Below are positions 17,635 through 25,517 of a stretch of DNA of 64,000 bases, piece by piece. Source of the stretch: F23-B02 sp963613665 (GTDB taxonomy: Bacteria > Bacillota > Clostridia > Oscillospirales > Oscillospiraceae); assembly GCA_963613665.1 (NCBI GenBank), contig CAVEAL010000014.1:1-64000 (forward strand). Direction: 5' to 3'. The notes below the pieces were generated by a model, which was not told the origin of the DNA, ran no database searches, and worked only from the letters and a program-made list of their open reading frames with translations. A program made the position numbers and the translations under genes. Positions within the stretch are counted from its first letter, which is position 1. Each line of letters starts with the position of its first letter.

Positions 17635-17663
17635 TTGCAATGCACCAAATGTTGTGATATAGT
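17635..17663 (+). promoter_or_regulatory. Promoter of secG
   Basis: TTGCAA (17635-17640) and TATAGT (17658-17663) are separated by exactly 17 bases and lie about 50 bases before the secG start. Both are close to the sigma-A consensus. Confidence 0.55.
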
Positions 17664-17710
17664 TGCTTTTTATATTAGATAATTTCCCCTACCACGAAAG
17701 GATGAATACC

Positions 17711-17962
17711 ATGACTACTTTGGAATTGATTCTGACGATTATCCAGCTGATTTCCGGTCTCGCCGTGACCGTGATCGTGCTGATGCAGTCCGGCAAGAGC
17801 GCCGGCCTGTCGGGTGCCATTGCCGGCGGTGCGGAAACGTTCCTTTCCAAGAGCAAAGCCAAGACGCTCGATGCCAAACTCACAAAAGCGACGAAGTGGT
17901 TTGGCCTCGTCTTTGTCATTTTGACGCTGGTGCTGACCGTCCTGATGCATAAGGGCGCGTAA
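17711..17962 (+). CDS. secG: Protein translocase subunit SecG
   Basis: An 83-residue membrane protein with two hydrophobic segments (about residues 4-24 and 62-80) separated by a glycine-rich loop with LMQSGKSAGLSGAIAGGAE, the SecG hallmark. SecG joins SecYE and assists protein export across the cytoplasmic membrane. The ATG at 17711 is preceded by GAAAGG at nine bases. A strong terminator follows at once, so it is transcribed alone. In many Firmicutes secG is followed by rnr and smpB; here rnr is absent from the window and smpB is about 3 kb away on the other strand. Confidence 0.93.
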   Translation: MTTLELILTIIQLISGLAVTVIVLMQSGKSAGLSGAIAGGAETFLSKSKAKTLDAKLTKATKWFGLVFVILTLVLTVLMHKGA

Positions 17963-17982
17963 TTTCCGGCACAGCTGCAGAA

Positions 17983-18020
17983 AAGCGCATCCCCCGGCAT
18001 TTCCGGGGGATGCGCTTTTT
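17983..18020 (+). terminator. Terminator of secG
   Basis: A 15-bp perfect stem (17983-17997 with 18003-18017), a five-base loop and a T run to 18020. It is a textbook rho-independent terminator 20 bases after the secG stop. Confidence 0.9.
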
Positions 18021-18029
18021 CCTGTTTGC

Positions 18030-18297
18030 TTTAGTCCGGGTACTCTGCGCGGCTGCCGCCGATGAGCTTCGGACGTGTGCGGGCAGCATTGACCGGCGCC
18101 TCCCCGATCGTCTCGACCGACAGGCGCAGCGGCACCGGCTACTTTGTGACCGGCGGCGCGTATGTGCCGATCAAGTGGTCCCGCAACGACATCAACAGCT
18201 GCTTTACTTACATGCTCGAGGACGGCACGGCGCTGAACCTCTCGCGCGGCACGACCTATGGATCCCGACCAACGGCGGCAGCGCAAGCTTTAGCTGA
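18030..18297 (+). pseudogene. C-terminal remnant of a DUF3048 (YerB-like) lipoprotein
   Basis: The frame from 18062 gives GTGYFVTGGAYVPIKWSRND, then FTYMLEDGTALNLSRGTTY, which resembles the C-terminal domain of DUF3048 lipoproteins. The frame then shifts by one base and continues as WIPTNGGSASFS with a stop at 18295-18297. The N-terminal signal peptide and first domain are missing. A terminator follows on the same strand. This is a dead 3' end; the family assignment is from memory and moderately secure. Confidence 0.5.
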
Positions 18298-18321
18298 GGA
18301 CAAAATCAAAGCATTTTGCAG

Positions 18322-18358
18322 CACTATGTGCGCGGGAAACCGTGCACATAGTGTTTTT
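18322..18358 (+). terminator. Terminator after the DUF3048 remnant
   Basis: CACTATGTGC (18322-18331) pairs with GCACATAGTG (18344-18353), followed by TTTTTC. It follows the remnant stop by about 25 bases. Confidence 0.65.
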
Positions 18359-18469
18359 CTTCTGCAGCATGGCTGCCTGTTCTCTAACATATTTGCTATA
18401 ATAGCTGTAAGTCATCCGCGAACAAAGAAACCAGCTGCCCTGTGGGAGAGCGTTTCTACGAGAAAGAGA

Positions 18470-18725
18470 TGGAGCGTGTGGTTCAAAATGATCTGCTGGA
18501 AAAGCTTCGACTGTGGTGGAGGCAGATGAGCGGCTGCGTGAGACGGTTGCTTCTGCCAAAGGCACAGAGGAGAACCTGCGTTTCCGACTGGATCAGATTG
18601 AGAAACGGCTCAAGCAGATATCGCTGAATCGTACCGGAGCCTATGAGAGATACGCCGATGGTGCTCTGAGCCGGGATTTGTATCTGGCGGAACGGGACAG
18701 GCTTTATGCGGAGGCCAGCACAGCG
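18470..18725 (+). pseudogene. Large serine recombinase fragment, plus-strand half
   Basis: The readable part (from about 18513) is a charged helical stretch, RFRLDQIEKRLKQISLNRTG then YERYADGALSRDLYLAERDR, typical of the coiled region after the zinc ribbon in TnpX-like large serine recombinases of clostridial conjugative elements. An upstream piece (VVQNDLLEKLR) is in another frame, so at least one frameshift is present. Homology stops at about 18725. The matching C-terminal half lies beside it on the opposite strand (18767-19029). No catalytic domain remains. Confidence 0.6.
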
Positions 18726-18766
18726 CGGTGCCCGAAACAATCCGAAATCCGCACTGTGCCTTATTC

Positions 18767-19029
18767 TTAACCATTTTCAGCGGCTGAAATAGCTTCTGCA
18801 ATCTCATCCGAGAAGCGGTAGATGATCTCCACTCTCATGCCCGTGTAGACATTCACACGGTCAATGAAGAACAGGAGCATATCATTGGTAAGCTCGCTTG
18901 CTGAAAGCACCTCCTTCGCCTTCTGAACGGTATCTGTCATATCCTGATTCTTACTCCGGACAAGGGATAACAGTTCCTTTTCCAGTTTATTCTTTTCTTC
19001 GGTCAGTGTGCTATACTTTATTTTGAGGT
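18767..19029 (-). pseudogene. Large serine recombinase C-terminal fragment, minus-strand half
   Basis: On the minus strand the frame starting near 19029 reads KYSTLTEEKNKLEKELLSLV and ends FFIDRVNVYTGMRVEIIYRF with SDEIAEAISAAENG and a stop at 18767-18769. The ending is the usual C-terminus of large serine recombinases. An in-frame TAA lies just upstream at about 19030, so no start is possible. It faces the plus-strand fragment ending at 18725, and the two together would make the C-terminal third of one recombinase if this half were turned round. Confidence 0.6.
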
Positions 19030-19086
19030 ATTAGGCTCAAAACGCAATGCATCCTGATGCAATATGCAGAAAGGTAGGACAACAGC

Positions 19087-19599
19087 TTGGCTCTGTCAGC
19101 CCCATATTTTTTTAGTCTTTGCTTAACACCAGCAAATCCGCCGTATCAAAAGGAGACGACAGGTGAAAGTAATACCGCTACGCCAGTTTATAATTCTTTT
19201 ATGGATGCGATGTATGATGTCGCAGACAAAACTATGCGCATTACACCCGCACGGTTTTTGTTCAACGCAGGATACACGCCCAAGGATTGGAATAAAAAGA
19301 TGCTTAATGATGAGCATTTGAAAGTTCTTTCTTATATGTCAGACTCTTCTTCGGTATTTCCTAATGTCGATATAAAGGGAGGAGTAGCGATTACTTATCG
19401 TGATAGTCAGAAGGATTTTGGGGCTATAAGAATTTTTACTCAATACGAGGAAATTAACAGCATATTGCATAAAGTTATGGAGGCAGACCATTTTGAAAGC
19501 CTGAAAAAAATCATTGTTACGAGTTTTGCTTACCATTATACAAAGACCTTACCCCAACAGTTTAACGATTGCCCCTATATTTTAACGAATACCCGATAA
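19087..19599 (+). pseudogene. Remnant of an Eco57I-like restriction/DNA adenine methyltransferase
   Basis: The 170-codon frame contains ANPPYQKETTGE near residue 17, the NPPY catalytic motif IV of N6-adenine methyltransferases, followed by TPVYNSFMDAMYDVADKTMR, ITPARFLFNAGYTPKDW and VFPNVDIKGGVAITYRD, which match the region after NPPY in type II/IIG restriction-modification enzymes. The SAM-binding motif I that should lie upstream is absent, and the frame ends in unrelated residues, so both ends are lost. No ribosome binding site precedes the TTG. It sits next to recombinase debris, fitting a defence gene brought in and then decayed. Confidence 0.6.
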
Positions 19600-19737
19600 T
19601 TTAACGATTACAGCGACGCAGAACGCCGAAATCCCCATAAAACGCACGAAACCCCGCCACAGAATTGCTCTGCAGCGGAGGTTCGTTATAGGCTGGAACA
19701 GCCGAAAAGCCTTATTGCAAGCGGTTTTCAGGCATAG

Positions 19738-19777
19738 AAAAAGTCCACCGTAATTCTATCAAAATTACGGTGGACTT
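19738..19777 (-). terminator. Terminator of the tmRNA gene
   Basis: Perfect 15-bp inverted repeat 19741-19755 with 19763-19777 and a seven-base loop; on the minus strand it is followed by a T run. It starts two bases after the tmRNA 3' end. The stretch 19600-19737 before it holds no recognisable gene. Confidence 0.85.
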
Positions 19778-19778
19778 A

Positions 19779-20126
19779 TGGTGGAGATGGGGGGAATTGA
19801 ACCCCCGTCCGAAAGCACTTTAACAGGAACTTCTCCGAGCGCATACGGTCGTTTATATTCCCTTCCCTGTGCGCCGGCCGTCAGGCTCGCAGAGTCGGTA
19901 GCTTCATTATGCGTGGTGCGCTCAAAGCTTTGCGCACTCACGGGCACCACTTATCGACGCTCCGTTCCGGGCCGTGGTCCTCCCGGAGGGAACGCTCGCT
20001 AATTATGCAGCGAGAAGAACAGTATCGTTGTTGTTCTTTAATTTATAAGCTGCCCATTTTTAGGATGGTAGGCGCATCCGCTCGCTATTCCTGCCTCCAT
20101 ACCCCCGTCGAAACCGGTACATCCCC
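19779..20126 (-). ncRNA. ssrA: Transfer-messenger RNA
   Basis: A one-piece tmRNA of about 348 bases. The 5' end GGGGAUG pairs with CAUCUCC next to the encoded CCA at the 3' end (complement of 19779-19781), forming the tRNA-like acceptor stem. The T-arm GGGGGTTCAATTCCCCC is clear, and the 5' domain carries the conserved ACCGGTTTCGACGGGGG. The tag reading frame ends NNNDTVLLAA followed by TAA (about 20004-20033); the exact resume codon, AAG or AAC, is uncertain. With SmpB, encoded 670 bases away on the same strand, it rescues stalled ribosomes and tags the unfinished protein for proteolysis. Confidence 0.95.
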
Positions 20127-20245
20127 TTATTCAGAGGCGCTTTTGGTTTGGATTTAGCCGGCACTTCAGGTGCCCGACTTTTACAATGATACTGCAATGG
20201 ACTGCTGTGCACTTCAATGGTGCGGTAGGCAAAGCGTTTTTCCTC

Positions 20246-20269
20246 GGGGTGCGGAGTTTTCCGCACCCC
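20246..20269. terminator. Hairpin after the cyclophilin gene
   Basis: A perfect 10-bp stem (20246-20255 with 20260-20269) with a GTTT loop lies eight bases beyond the stop of the minus-strand smpB-cyclophilin pair. It lacks a T run on that strand, so termination may be weak and transcription could continue into ssrA. Confidence 0.5.
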
Positions 20270-20276
20270 ATGGCTT

Positions 20277-20795
20277 TTACATTTTCTCGGGTTCGGGATA
20301 GTCAACACCGAAGGTATCGACCGTCACCTTTTTCATTGCCTGGCGGTGGATGGGCTTATCGTTTCTGCCGGTCATGCATTTTGCGATCTTATCGACGTTC
20401 TCCATGCCCTCGATGACCTTGCCGAATGCGGCGTACTGGCCGTCAAGATGCGGAGCGTCCTCATGCATGATAAAAAACTGGCTGCCGGCGGAATTGGGAG
20501 CCATGGCACGCGCCATGGACAGAACGCCGCGGGTATGCTTGAGATCGTTGGCAACGCCGTTCATTTTGAACTCGCCCTTGATCGAGTATCCCGGGCCGCC
20601 TATGCCGACGCCCTGAGGGTCGCCGCCCTGGATCATGAAGCCGCGGATAACGCGGTGGAAGATAATGCCGTCGTAAAACTTGTTCTTTACCAGCGAGATG
20701 AAGTTATTGACCGTATTGGGGGCTGCCTCGGGATACAGCTCCGCCTTTATGATATCGCCGTTTTCCATCTCGATGGTCACTATGGGATTGCTCAT
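20277..20795 (-). CDS. Peptidyl-prolyl cis-trans isomerase, cyclophilin type
   Basis: A 172-residue cytoplasmic cyclophilin without signal peptide. The active-site blocks are intact: IIFHRVIRGFMIQGGDPQG (catalytic Arg in FHR), GSQFFI and HLDGQYAAFGKV. The tryptophan that binds cyclosporin in human cyclophilin A is His here, so low drug sensitivity is expected. It speeds folding at proline bonds. Its ATG overlaps the smpB stop by one base (TGATG), so the two are translationally coupled. Confidence 0.92.
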   Translation of the reverse strand: MSNPIVTIEMENGDIIKAELYPEAAPNTVNNFISLVKNKFYDGIIFHRVIRGFMIQGGDPQGVGIGGPGYSIKGEFKMNGVANDLKHTRGVLSMARAMAPNSAGSQFFIMHEDAPHLDGQYAAFGKVIEGMENVDKIAKCMTGRNDKPIHRQAMKKVTVDTFGVDYPEPEKM

Positions 20796-21259
20796 CAGTG
20801 TCTCTCCTTCAATGTTCTTTCAATGTCGCGCGCAGCTTCACGCTTCGCGTCGTCATTTCGTTTATCATACAGCTTTTTGCCCTTGCACAGGCCAAGCTCG
20901 ACCTTCACCCTGCTGTCCTTAAAATACAGCGACAGCGGAATGAGCGCCACGCCCTCCTGCATGACACGCGCGTTGAGCTTCACTATCTCGCGCTTATGCA
21001 TGAGAAGCCTTCTCGGCCGCACGGGGTCTTTATTGAAAATATTGCCCTTTTCATAGGGGCTTATATGCAGCGATCTTACGAAAAGCTCGCCGTTTTTTAT
21101 CGTGCAGTAGCAGTCCTTCATATTGACGGTGCCCGCTCTGAGAGATTTTACTTCCGTTCCGGCAAGCTCTATGCCGGCCTCGAACCTGTCCAGCACGAAA
21201 TAATCGTGGAAAGCCTTGCGGTTTGACGCTATCTGCTTTGTTCCGGTCTGCTTCGGCAT
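20795..21259 (-). CDS. smpB: SsrA-binding protein SmpB
   Basis: A 154-residue RNA-binding protein of standard length. Typical sequence includes YFVLDRFEAGIELAGTEVKS, DCYCTIKNGELFV, and the basic C-terminal tail KKLYDKRNDDAKREAARDIE, which inserts into the mRNA channel of a stalled ribosome. It delivers alanyl-tmRNA to the ribosome. The tmRNA gene lies downstream on the same strand. GGAGGTGAGCGA precedes the ATG at 21259. Confidence 0.95.
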   Translation of the reverse strand: MPKQTGTKQIASNRKAFHDYFVLDRFEAGIELAGTEVKSLRAGTVNMKDCYCTIKNGELFVRSLHISPYEKGNIFNKDPVRPRRLLMHKREIVKLNARVMQEGVALIPLSLYFKDSRVKVELGLCKGKKLYDKRNDDAKREAARDIERTLKERH

Positions 21260-21284
21260 TCGCTCACCTCCCGACCGTCAGTGT

Positions 21285-21303
21285 ATTATAGCACACCGTG
21301 TGC
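21285..21303 (-). promoter_or_regulatory. Extended -10 promoter of the smpB unit
   Basis: On the minus strand TGC-TATAAT (TATAAT is the complement of 21285-21290) makes an extended -10 box about 25 bases before the smpB start. A small dyad GCACAC-c-GTGTGC overlaps it at 21291-21303. Confidence 0.55.
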
Positions 21304-21327
21304 AAAAATTAAATAATAATTTGTAAA

Positions 21328-22131
21328 TCACATATTGGCTTTGAGAATACCGGCGATCTCAGCGACGTTTTTCAGAACGTAATCCGGCTTGCGCTCGGCC
21401 TTTTCGATATCTTCAAGGCTGCTCTCGCCGGAGAGGACGCACACAGACACCGCACCCGCGTTCTGTGCAACGGCTATATCCGTATACAGCCTGTCGCCCA
21501 CGCAGCAGATATTCTCGTTGGGAACACCGGTCTGCTCCGATATTATGTCAACCATATTGCGGTTGGGCTTGCCGATGAACATGGGCTCAACGCCGCTTGC
21601 GGCGGTCAGCAGGGCGCAGATGCTGCCGCAGTCGGGCAGTACCTCGCCGGCCGGCATGGGACACACCCAGTCGGGATTTGCGGCGACGAAGGCCGCACCG
21701 CGGCGCAGGTAGTGCACGGCTTTATCGAGCTTTTCGTAGGTGAGCGTGGTATCGAAGCCGACGCAGACTACGCCGACCTCCTCGCCGTCGCCGAGAGGGA
21801 CGCCGTAGCTTTCGAGTTCGCCCAGAAACGCCGGAGTTCCGACGGGATAGACGAGCCTGCCGGGATAGCGGCTGTTGAGATACATAGCCGTCGCCATTCC
21901 GGAGGTGAACACGTTTTCCGCCTCGCAGGGGAAGCCGAGCTTTCTCAGGCGCGTTATATAGTCAACGCCGGCGCGCGAGGAGTTATTGGTCAGGTATATG
22001 TACTCCCTGCCGCTGCTTTTTATCGTGTTTATAAAGTCCACGGCGCCGTCAAACACCTCGTCACCGAGGTAGAGCGTGCCGTCCATATCCAGAAGGAACA
22101 GTTTAGTGTTAAGAAGCTTATCCATTCTCAT
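21328..22131 (-). CDS. HAD superfamily IIA sugar-phosphatase (NagD-like)
   Basis: A 267-residue phosphatase of the NagD/PGP group. The nucleophile motif is LFLLDMDGTLYLGD (near residue 15), motif II LTNNSSRAGVDY, the lysine motif FIGKPNRNM and the acidic motif CCVGDRLYTDIAVA. The C2-type cap domain lies between. Such enzymes hydrolyse small sugar phosphates or nucleoside monophosphates in the cytoplasm. It has its own short AT-rich upstream region and faces the GH2 gene. Confidence 0.88.
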   Translation of the reverse strand: MRMDKLLNTKLFLLDMDGTLYLGDEVFDGAVDFINTIKSSGREYIYLTNNSSRAGVDYITRLRKLGFPCEAENVFTSGMATAMYLNSRYPGRLVYPVGTPAFLGELESYGVPLGDGEEVGVVCVGFDTTLTYEKLDKAVHYLRRGAAFVAANPDWVCPMPAGEVLPDCGSICALLTAASGVEPMFIGKPNRNMVDIISEQTGVPNENICCVGDRLYTDIAVAQNAGAVSVCVLSGESSLEDIEKAERKPDYVLKNVAEIAGILKANM

Positions 22132-22192
22132 ACTCCGATCTTAGAAATGTGTAATTATTATATAGTTTTGCCCGCGCAAAATCAACAACATC

Positions 22193-22220
22193 TTGCATTG
22201 ACGCGCGGATATGGTACAAT
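22193..22220 (+). promoter_or_regulatory. Promoter of the GH2 gene
   Basis: TTGCAT (22193-22198) and TACAAT (22215-22220) are 16 bases apart, 44 bases before the ATG at 22264. Confidence 0.5.
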
Positions 22221-22263
22221 TAACTGAACGATCGATAAAATATAAACTCCAAGGAGCTATTAT

Positions 22264-24570
22264 ATGGACATTGCTTTCAATAACGGCTGGCTGTTCACGC
22301 CCGATTACGATTCCGGCTTTGACGGCGCTGCTGCCGTGCGTCTTCCGCATACGGCAAAAGAGATACCCTACAACTACATCGACTGCCGCGACTATCAGAC
22401 GGTCTGCGGCTACAGAAAGGTATTCACCGCCCCCGCCGAGTGGCAGGGCAAGAGGCTCATCGTGCACTTTGAGGGGGCGGCACACGAGGCGACGGTGTTC
22501 TGCAACGGCGAAAAAGCCGGCTTCCATGCCTGCGGCTACACGGCCTTTGACGTTGATATCACCGGGCTTGTAAGATTCGGCGGCGAGAACACGATAGACG
22601 TGCGGCTCGACACGCGCGAGAGCCTGAACATTCCGCCCTTCGGCTTTGTTATCGACTATCTGTGCTACGGCGGGCTTTACCGCGAGGTGACGCTTGAGGT
22701 AAAAGACCCCGAATATATTAAAGAGGTGCTCATTGAAAACACTGCGCTGCGTGAGATACGTGTGAGGATAGACAGCCTGTGCGGCAGCGTCGTCACCGAT
22801 ATAGTCGATAAAAGCGGCAGGATCGTATCCTCTGCCGCAGGCAGGGCCTTTGAGCTTGGCGTTCCCGAGGCAGAGCTGTGGTCAACAGACTCCCCTGCCC
22901 TGTACACCGCGCGGGTACGCGCCATGCGCGGCGGCGAATGCGTTGACGAAAAGTGCCTGCGCTTCGGCTTCAGGACGGTCGGATTTCAAAGCGACGGCTT
23001 TTATCTTAACGGCAGAAAGCTGAAGCTGCGCGGGCTTAACCGCCATCAGTCTTATGCCTATGTCGGCTATGCCATGCCGAAGTCCGTGCAGGAGCTCGAC
23101 GCGGAAATACTGAAGTACGAGCTCGGAGTTAACGCCGTGCGCACCTCACACTATCCGCAGTCGCAGCATTTCATCTCGCGCTGTGATGAGCTGGGGCTTC
23201 TGGTGTTCACGGAGATCCCGGGCTGGCAGCACATCGGAGACGAGGACTGGAAGAGGCAGGCCGTAAAAAATACCGACGAGATGGTGCGGCAGTATATGCA
23301 TCATCCGTCCATCATGCTCTGGGGCGTGAGGATAAATGAATCGCAGGACTGCGACGAGCTTTACAGAAAGACAAACGCCGTGGCGCACACGCTCGACTCC
23401 GGCCGTCAGACAAGCGGCGTGAGATATATCGAGAAGAGCCGGCTGCTCGAGGATGTCTACGCGTACAACGATTTTTCACACAGCGGCGATAACGCCGGAC
23501 TCAGGCCGAAGAAGGCCGTCACGCAGAAGAAAAACAGCGGCTACCTCGTCTCCGAGTGCAACGGGCACATGTTCCCGACAAAGCCCTTTGACGACGAGCG
23601 GCACAGGCTCGAACACGCGCTGCGGCACGCGAAGGTGCTAGACGCGATGTACGCCGACAGCTATATAAGCGGCATCTTCCCCTGGTGCATGTTCGACTAC
23701 AACACCCATCGTGACTTTGGCAGCGGCGACGGCATATGCTATCACGGCGTCATGGATATGTTCCGCAATCCGAAGCTCGCGGCGGCGGTGTACGCAAGCC
23801 AGAGCGATGCAAGTCCCTGCTGCACCGTGTCCTCATCCATGGATATCGGCGAGCATCCTGCGGGCGATATAGGCAAAGTCTATGTATTCACGAACGCCGA
23901 CTGCGTAAGGCTTTATAAGGACGGCGTATTCGTGCGTGAGTTTCTTCCCGCGCATGACGAATACCCGGCACTGCCCCATCCGCCCGTCATCATCGACGAT
24001 TTCATCGGCGAGCTTCTCATAACGCAGGAGGGCTTTGACGAAAAGACCGCGCAGACGGTCAAGGAATGTCTGCTTGCGGTCGCTAAGTCCGGCCCGAGCT
24101 CCCTGCCGCCGAAAATCCTCGCCAAATTTGCACATCTCATGCTGCTCAAGGGCTTCAAATTCTCCGACGGTGTCGAGCTTTACGGCAAATACGTCGGCAA
24201 CTGGGGCGGCGAGGCGACGAAATGGCGCTTTGACGCGGTCAGGGACGGCAGCATAGTCGGTTCGGTGACACGCTCTCCCGGTCAGCGCGCAAAGCTTGAG
24301 GTCAGGGTGAGCAAGACCCTGCTGCGCGAGGGCGATACCTACGATGCCGCCGCCGTGCGCATACGCGCCGTCGATGAATACGGAAACCTCGCTCCCTACT
24401 GGCAGGAACCCGTGATTTTCAAATGCTCCGGCCCCATTGAGCTCATAGGCCCCGAGGTCATATCGCTCAAGGGCGGCTCCGGCGGCTGCTATGTAAAAAG
24501 CTGCGGCAAAAGCGGCGCGGCAAAGCTCAGTATAAACGGCACAGAGATTGAATTTAACGTAGAAGTATAA
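22264..24570 (+). CDS. Glycoside hydrolase family 2 (beta-galactosidase/glucuronidase type)
   Basis: A 768-residue cytoplasmic glycosidase with no signal peptide. The jelly-roll sugar-binding domain covers about residues 1-145, the immunoglobulin-like domain 150-240 and the TIM barrel from about 243 (GFYLNGRKLKLRGLNRHQSY). The acid/base is probably Glu359 (LWGVRINES) and the nucleophile Glu431 (YLVSECNGH). Additional beta-rich domains fill residues 520-768, including a DUF4982-like tail. The motif is RINES rather than the usual LGNES, so the sugar preference is open. AAGGAG precedes the ATG. Its transcript ends in a hairpin that also covers the next gene's ribosome binding site. Confidence 0.88.
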   Translation: MDIAFNNGWLFTPDYDSGFDGAAAVRLPHTAKEIPYNYIDCRDYQTVCGYRKVFTAPAEWQGKRLIVHFEGAAHEATVFCNGEKAGFHACGYTAFDVDITGLVRFGGENTIDVRLDTRESLNIPPFGFVIDYLCYGGLYREVTLEVKDPEYIKEVLIENTALREIRVRIDSLCGSVVTDIVDKSGRIVSSAAGRAFELGVPEAELWSTDSPALYTARVRAMRGGECVDEKCLRFGFRTVGFQSDGFYLNGRKLKLRGLNRHQSYAYVGYAMPKSVQELDAEILKYELGVNAVRTSHYPQSQHFISRCDELGLLVFTEIPGWQHIGDEDWKRQAVKNTDEMVRQYMHHPSIMLWGVRINESQDCDELYRKTNAVAHTLDSGRQTSGVRYIEKSRLLEDVYAYNDFSHSGDNAGLRPKKAVTQKKNSGYLVSECNGHMFPTKPFDDERHRLEHALRHAKVLDAMYADSYISGIFPWCMFDYNTHRDFGSGDGICYHGVMDMFRNPKLAAAVYASQSDASPCCTVSSSMDIGEHPAGDIGKVYVFTNADCVRLYKDGVFVREFLPAHDEYPALPHPPVIIDDFIGELLITQEGFDEKTAQTVKECLLAVAKSGPSSLPPKILAKFAHLMLLKGFKFSDGVELYGKYVGNWGGEATKWRFDAVRDGSIVGSVTRSPGQRAKLEVRVSKTLLREGDTYDAAAVRIRAVDEYGNLAPYWQEPVIFKCSGPIELIGPEVISLKGGSGGCYVKSCGKSGAAKLSINGTEIEFNVEV

Positions 24571-24592
24571 TAATCAGAAGAAAGCGCAAAAT

Positions 24593-24623
24593 ACCTCCGT
24601 AGAATATTTTACGGAGGTTTTTT
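24593..24623 (+). terminator. Terminator whose right arm is the next gene's ribosome binding site
   Basis: A 9-bp stem 24593-24601 with 24610-24618, loop of eight bases, then a T run to 24623. The right arm is TACGGAGGT, and its GGAGG lies eight bases before the ATG at 24626. Read-through RNA would hide that site, while RNA that starts inside the stem would leave it free. Confidence 0.75.
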
Positions 24624-24625
24624 GT

Positions 24626-25516
24626 ATGCGTAGATACATTGCGCTTTTTATGGCCTGTCTTGCGCTGTGTGCGCTCATTTTTCCGGCGGCGGCGGATAAC
24701 TGCGCACCAGTTGCGGAAAATTTTGAGTTTGAGACCTATCGCGGCGTGTCCTTCGGCGGTGAGCTTGCAGCCGTTGACCCCGACGGGGACGTTGTGAGCT
24801 TCGAGATAACGACCGAGCCCAAGAAGGGCACGATCGAGCTCGGGGATGACGGCAGCTTCGTATACACCCCAGCCGAGGGCAAGCGCGGCCGCGACTATTT
24901 CGGCTACAAGGCTATCGACGCCGAGGGTAACCGTTCGCAGGAGGCAACGGTCATCATCAGGCTTGTAAAGAACAGATCCGTCAGCTACGCCGACATGAAC
25001 GGCGAGGCAAGCTATTGCAGCGCCGTGCGCCTTGCCGAGTGCGGCGCGTTTATCGGCAAGCAGATAAACGGCGAGTATTACTTTGAGCCGCAGAAAACGC
25101 TCACGCGCGGCGAATTTGTCTCAATGTGCCTGTGCGTCACCGGAACGGATGTGCTCAGCGGCGTTATAAGCACCGGCTTTGCCGACGACGGCAGCATCCC
25201 CGACTGGCAGCGTGCATACGTTGCAAGCGCCGTGCGCGACGGTGTCGTCAAGGGCAAGTTCGGCTCAGCGGGCGTAATATTCGATGCCGGAGCCGATATA
25301 AGCCGCGCCGAGGCCGGAGTTATGCTCGACAGACTGCTGAGGCTCACGAATGTCGGCTATTCCGCCGGCACGGCCGAAACATGGGCGGCGCAGTCGGCTG
25401 CAAATCTTGATGCCTGCGGCATAATGGCAGGAAACAAGCTCGACAGCGCGGCGCTCACACGCGCAGAGGCTGCGGATATGCTCGCCGCAGCCATGGACGT
25501 GCTGAAAAACAGATAG
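24626..25516 (+). CDS. Secreted protein with cadherin-like Ig domain and SLH domains
   Basis: A 296-residue exported protein. Residues 1-24 are a signal peptide (YIALFMACLALCALIFPAAA). Residues 30-115 form a tandem-95/cadherin-like domain with DPDGDVVSFEITTEPKKGTI and GSFVYTPAEG. From about residue 120 there are three SLH-like segments, with the alignments YFEPQKTLTRGEFVSM, FDAGADISRAEAGVMLDRLL and LTRAEAADMLAAAMD. SLH domains anchor proteins to pyruvylated wall polymers, so it should sit on the cell surface. Function beyond adhesion or wall structure is not evident. Confidence 0.78.
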   Translation: MRRYIALFMACLALCALIFPAAADNCAPVAENFEFETYRGVSFGGELAAVDPDGDVVSFEITTEPKKGTIELGDDGSFVYTPAEGKRGRDYFGYKAIDAEGNRSQEATVIIRLVKNRSVSYADMNGEASYCSAVRLAECGAFIGKQINGEYYFEPQKTLTRGEFVSMCLCVTGTDVLSGVISTGFADDGSIPDWQRAYVASAVRDGVVKGKFGSAGVIFDAGADISRAEAGVMLDRLLRLTNVGYSAGTAETWAAQSAANLDACGIMAGNKLDSAALTRAEAADMLAAAMDVLKNR

Positions 25517-25517
25517 C

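Noticed and set aside
20246..20269. A riboswitch before ssrA
   Set aside because: Only a simple GC-rich hairpin is seen, with no conserved aptamer sequence. It is better explained as the 3' hairpin of the cyclophilin gene.
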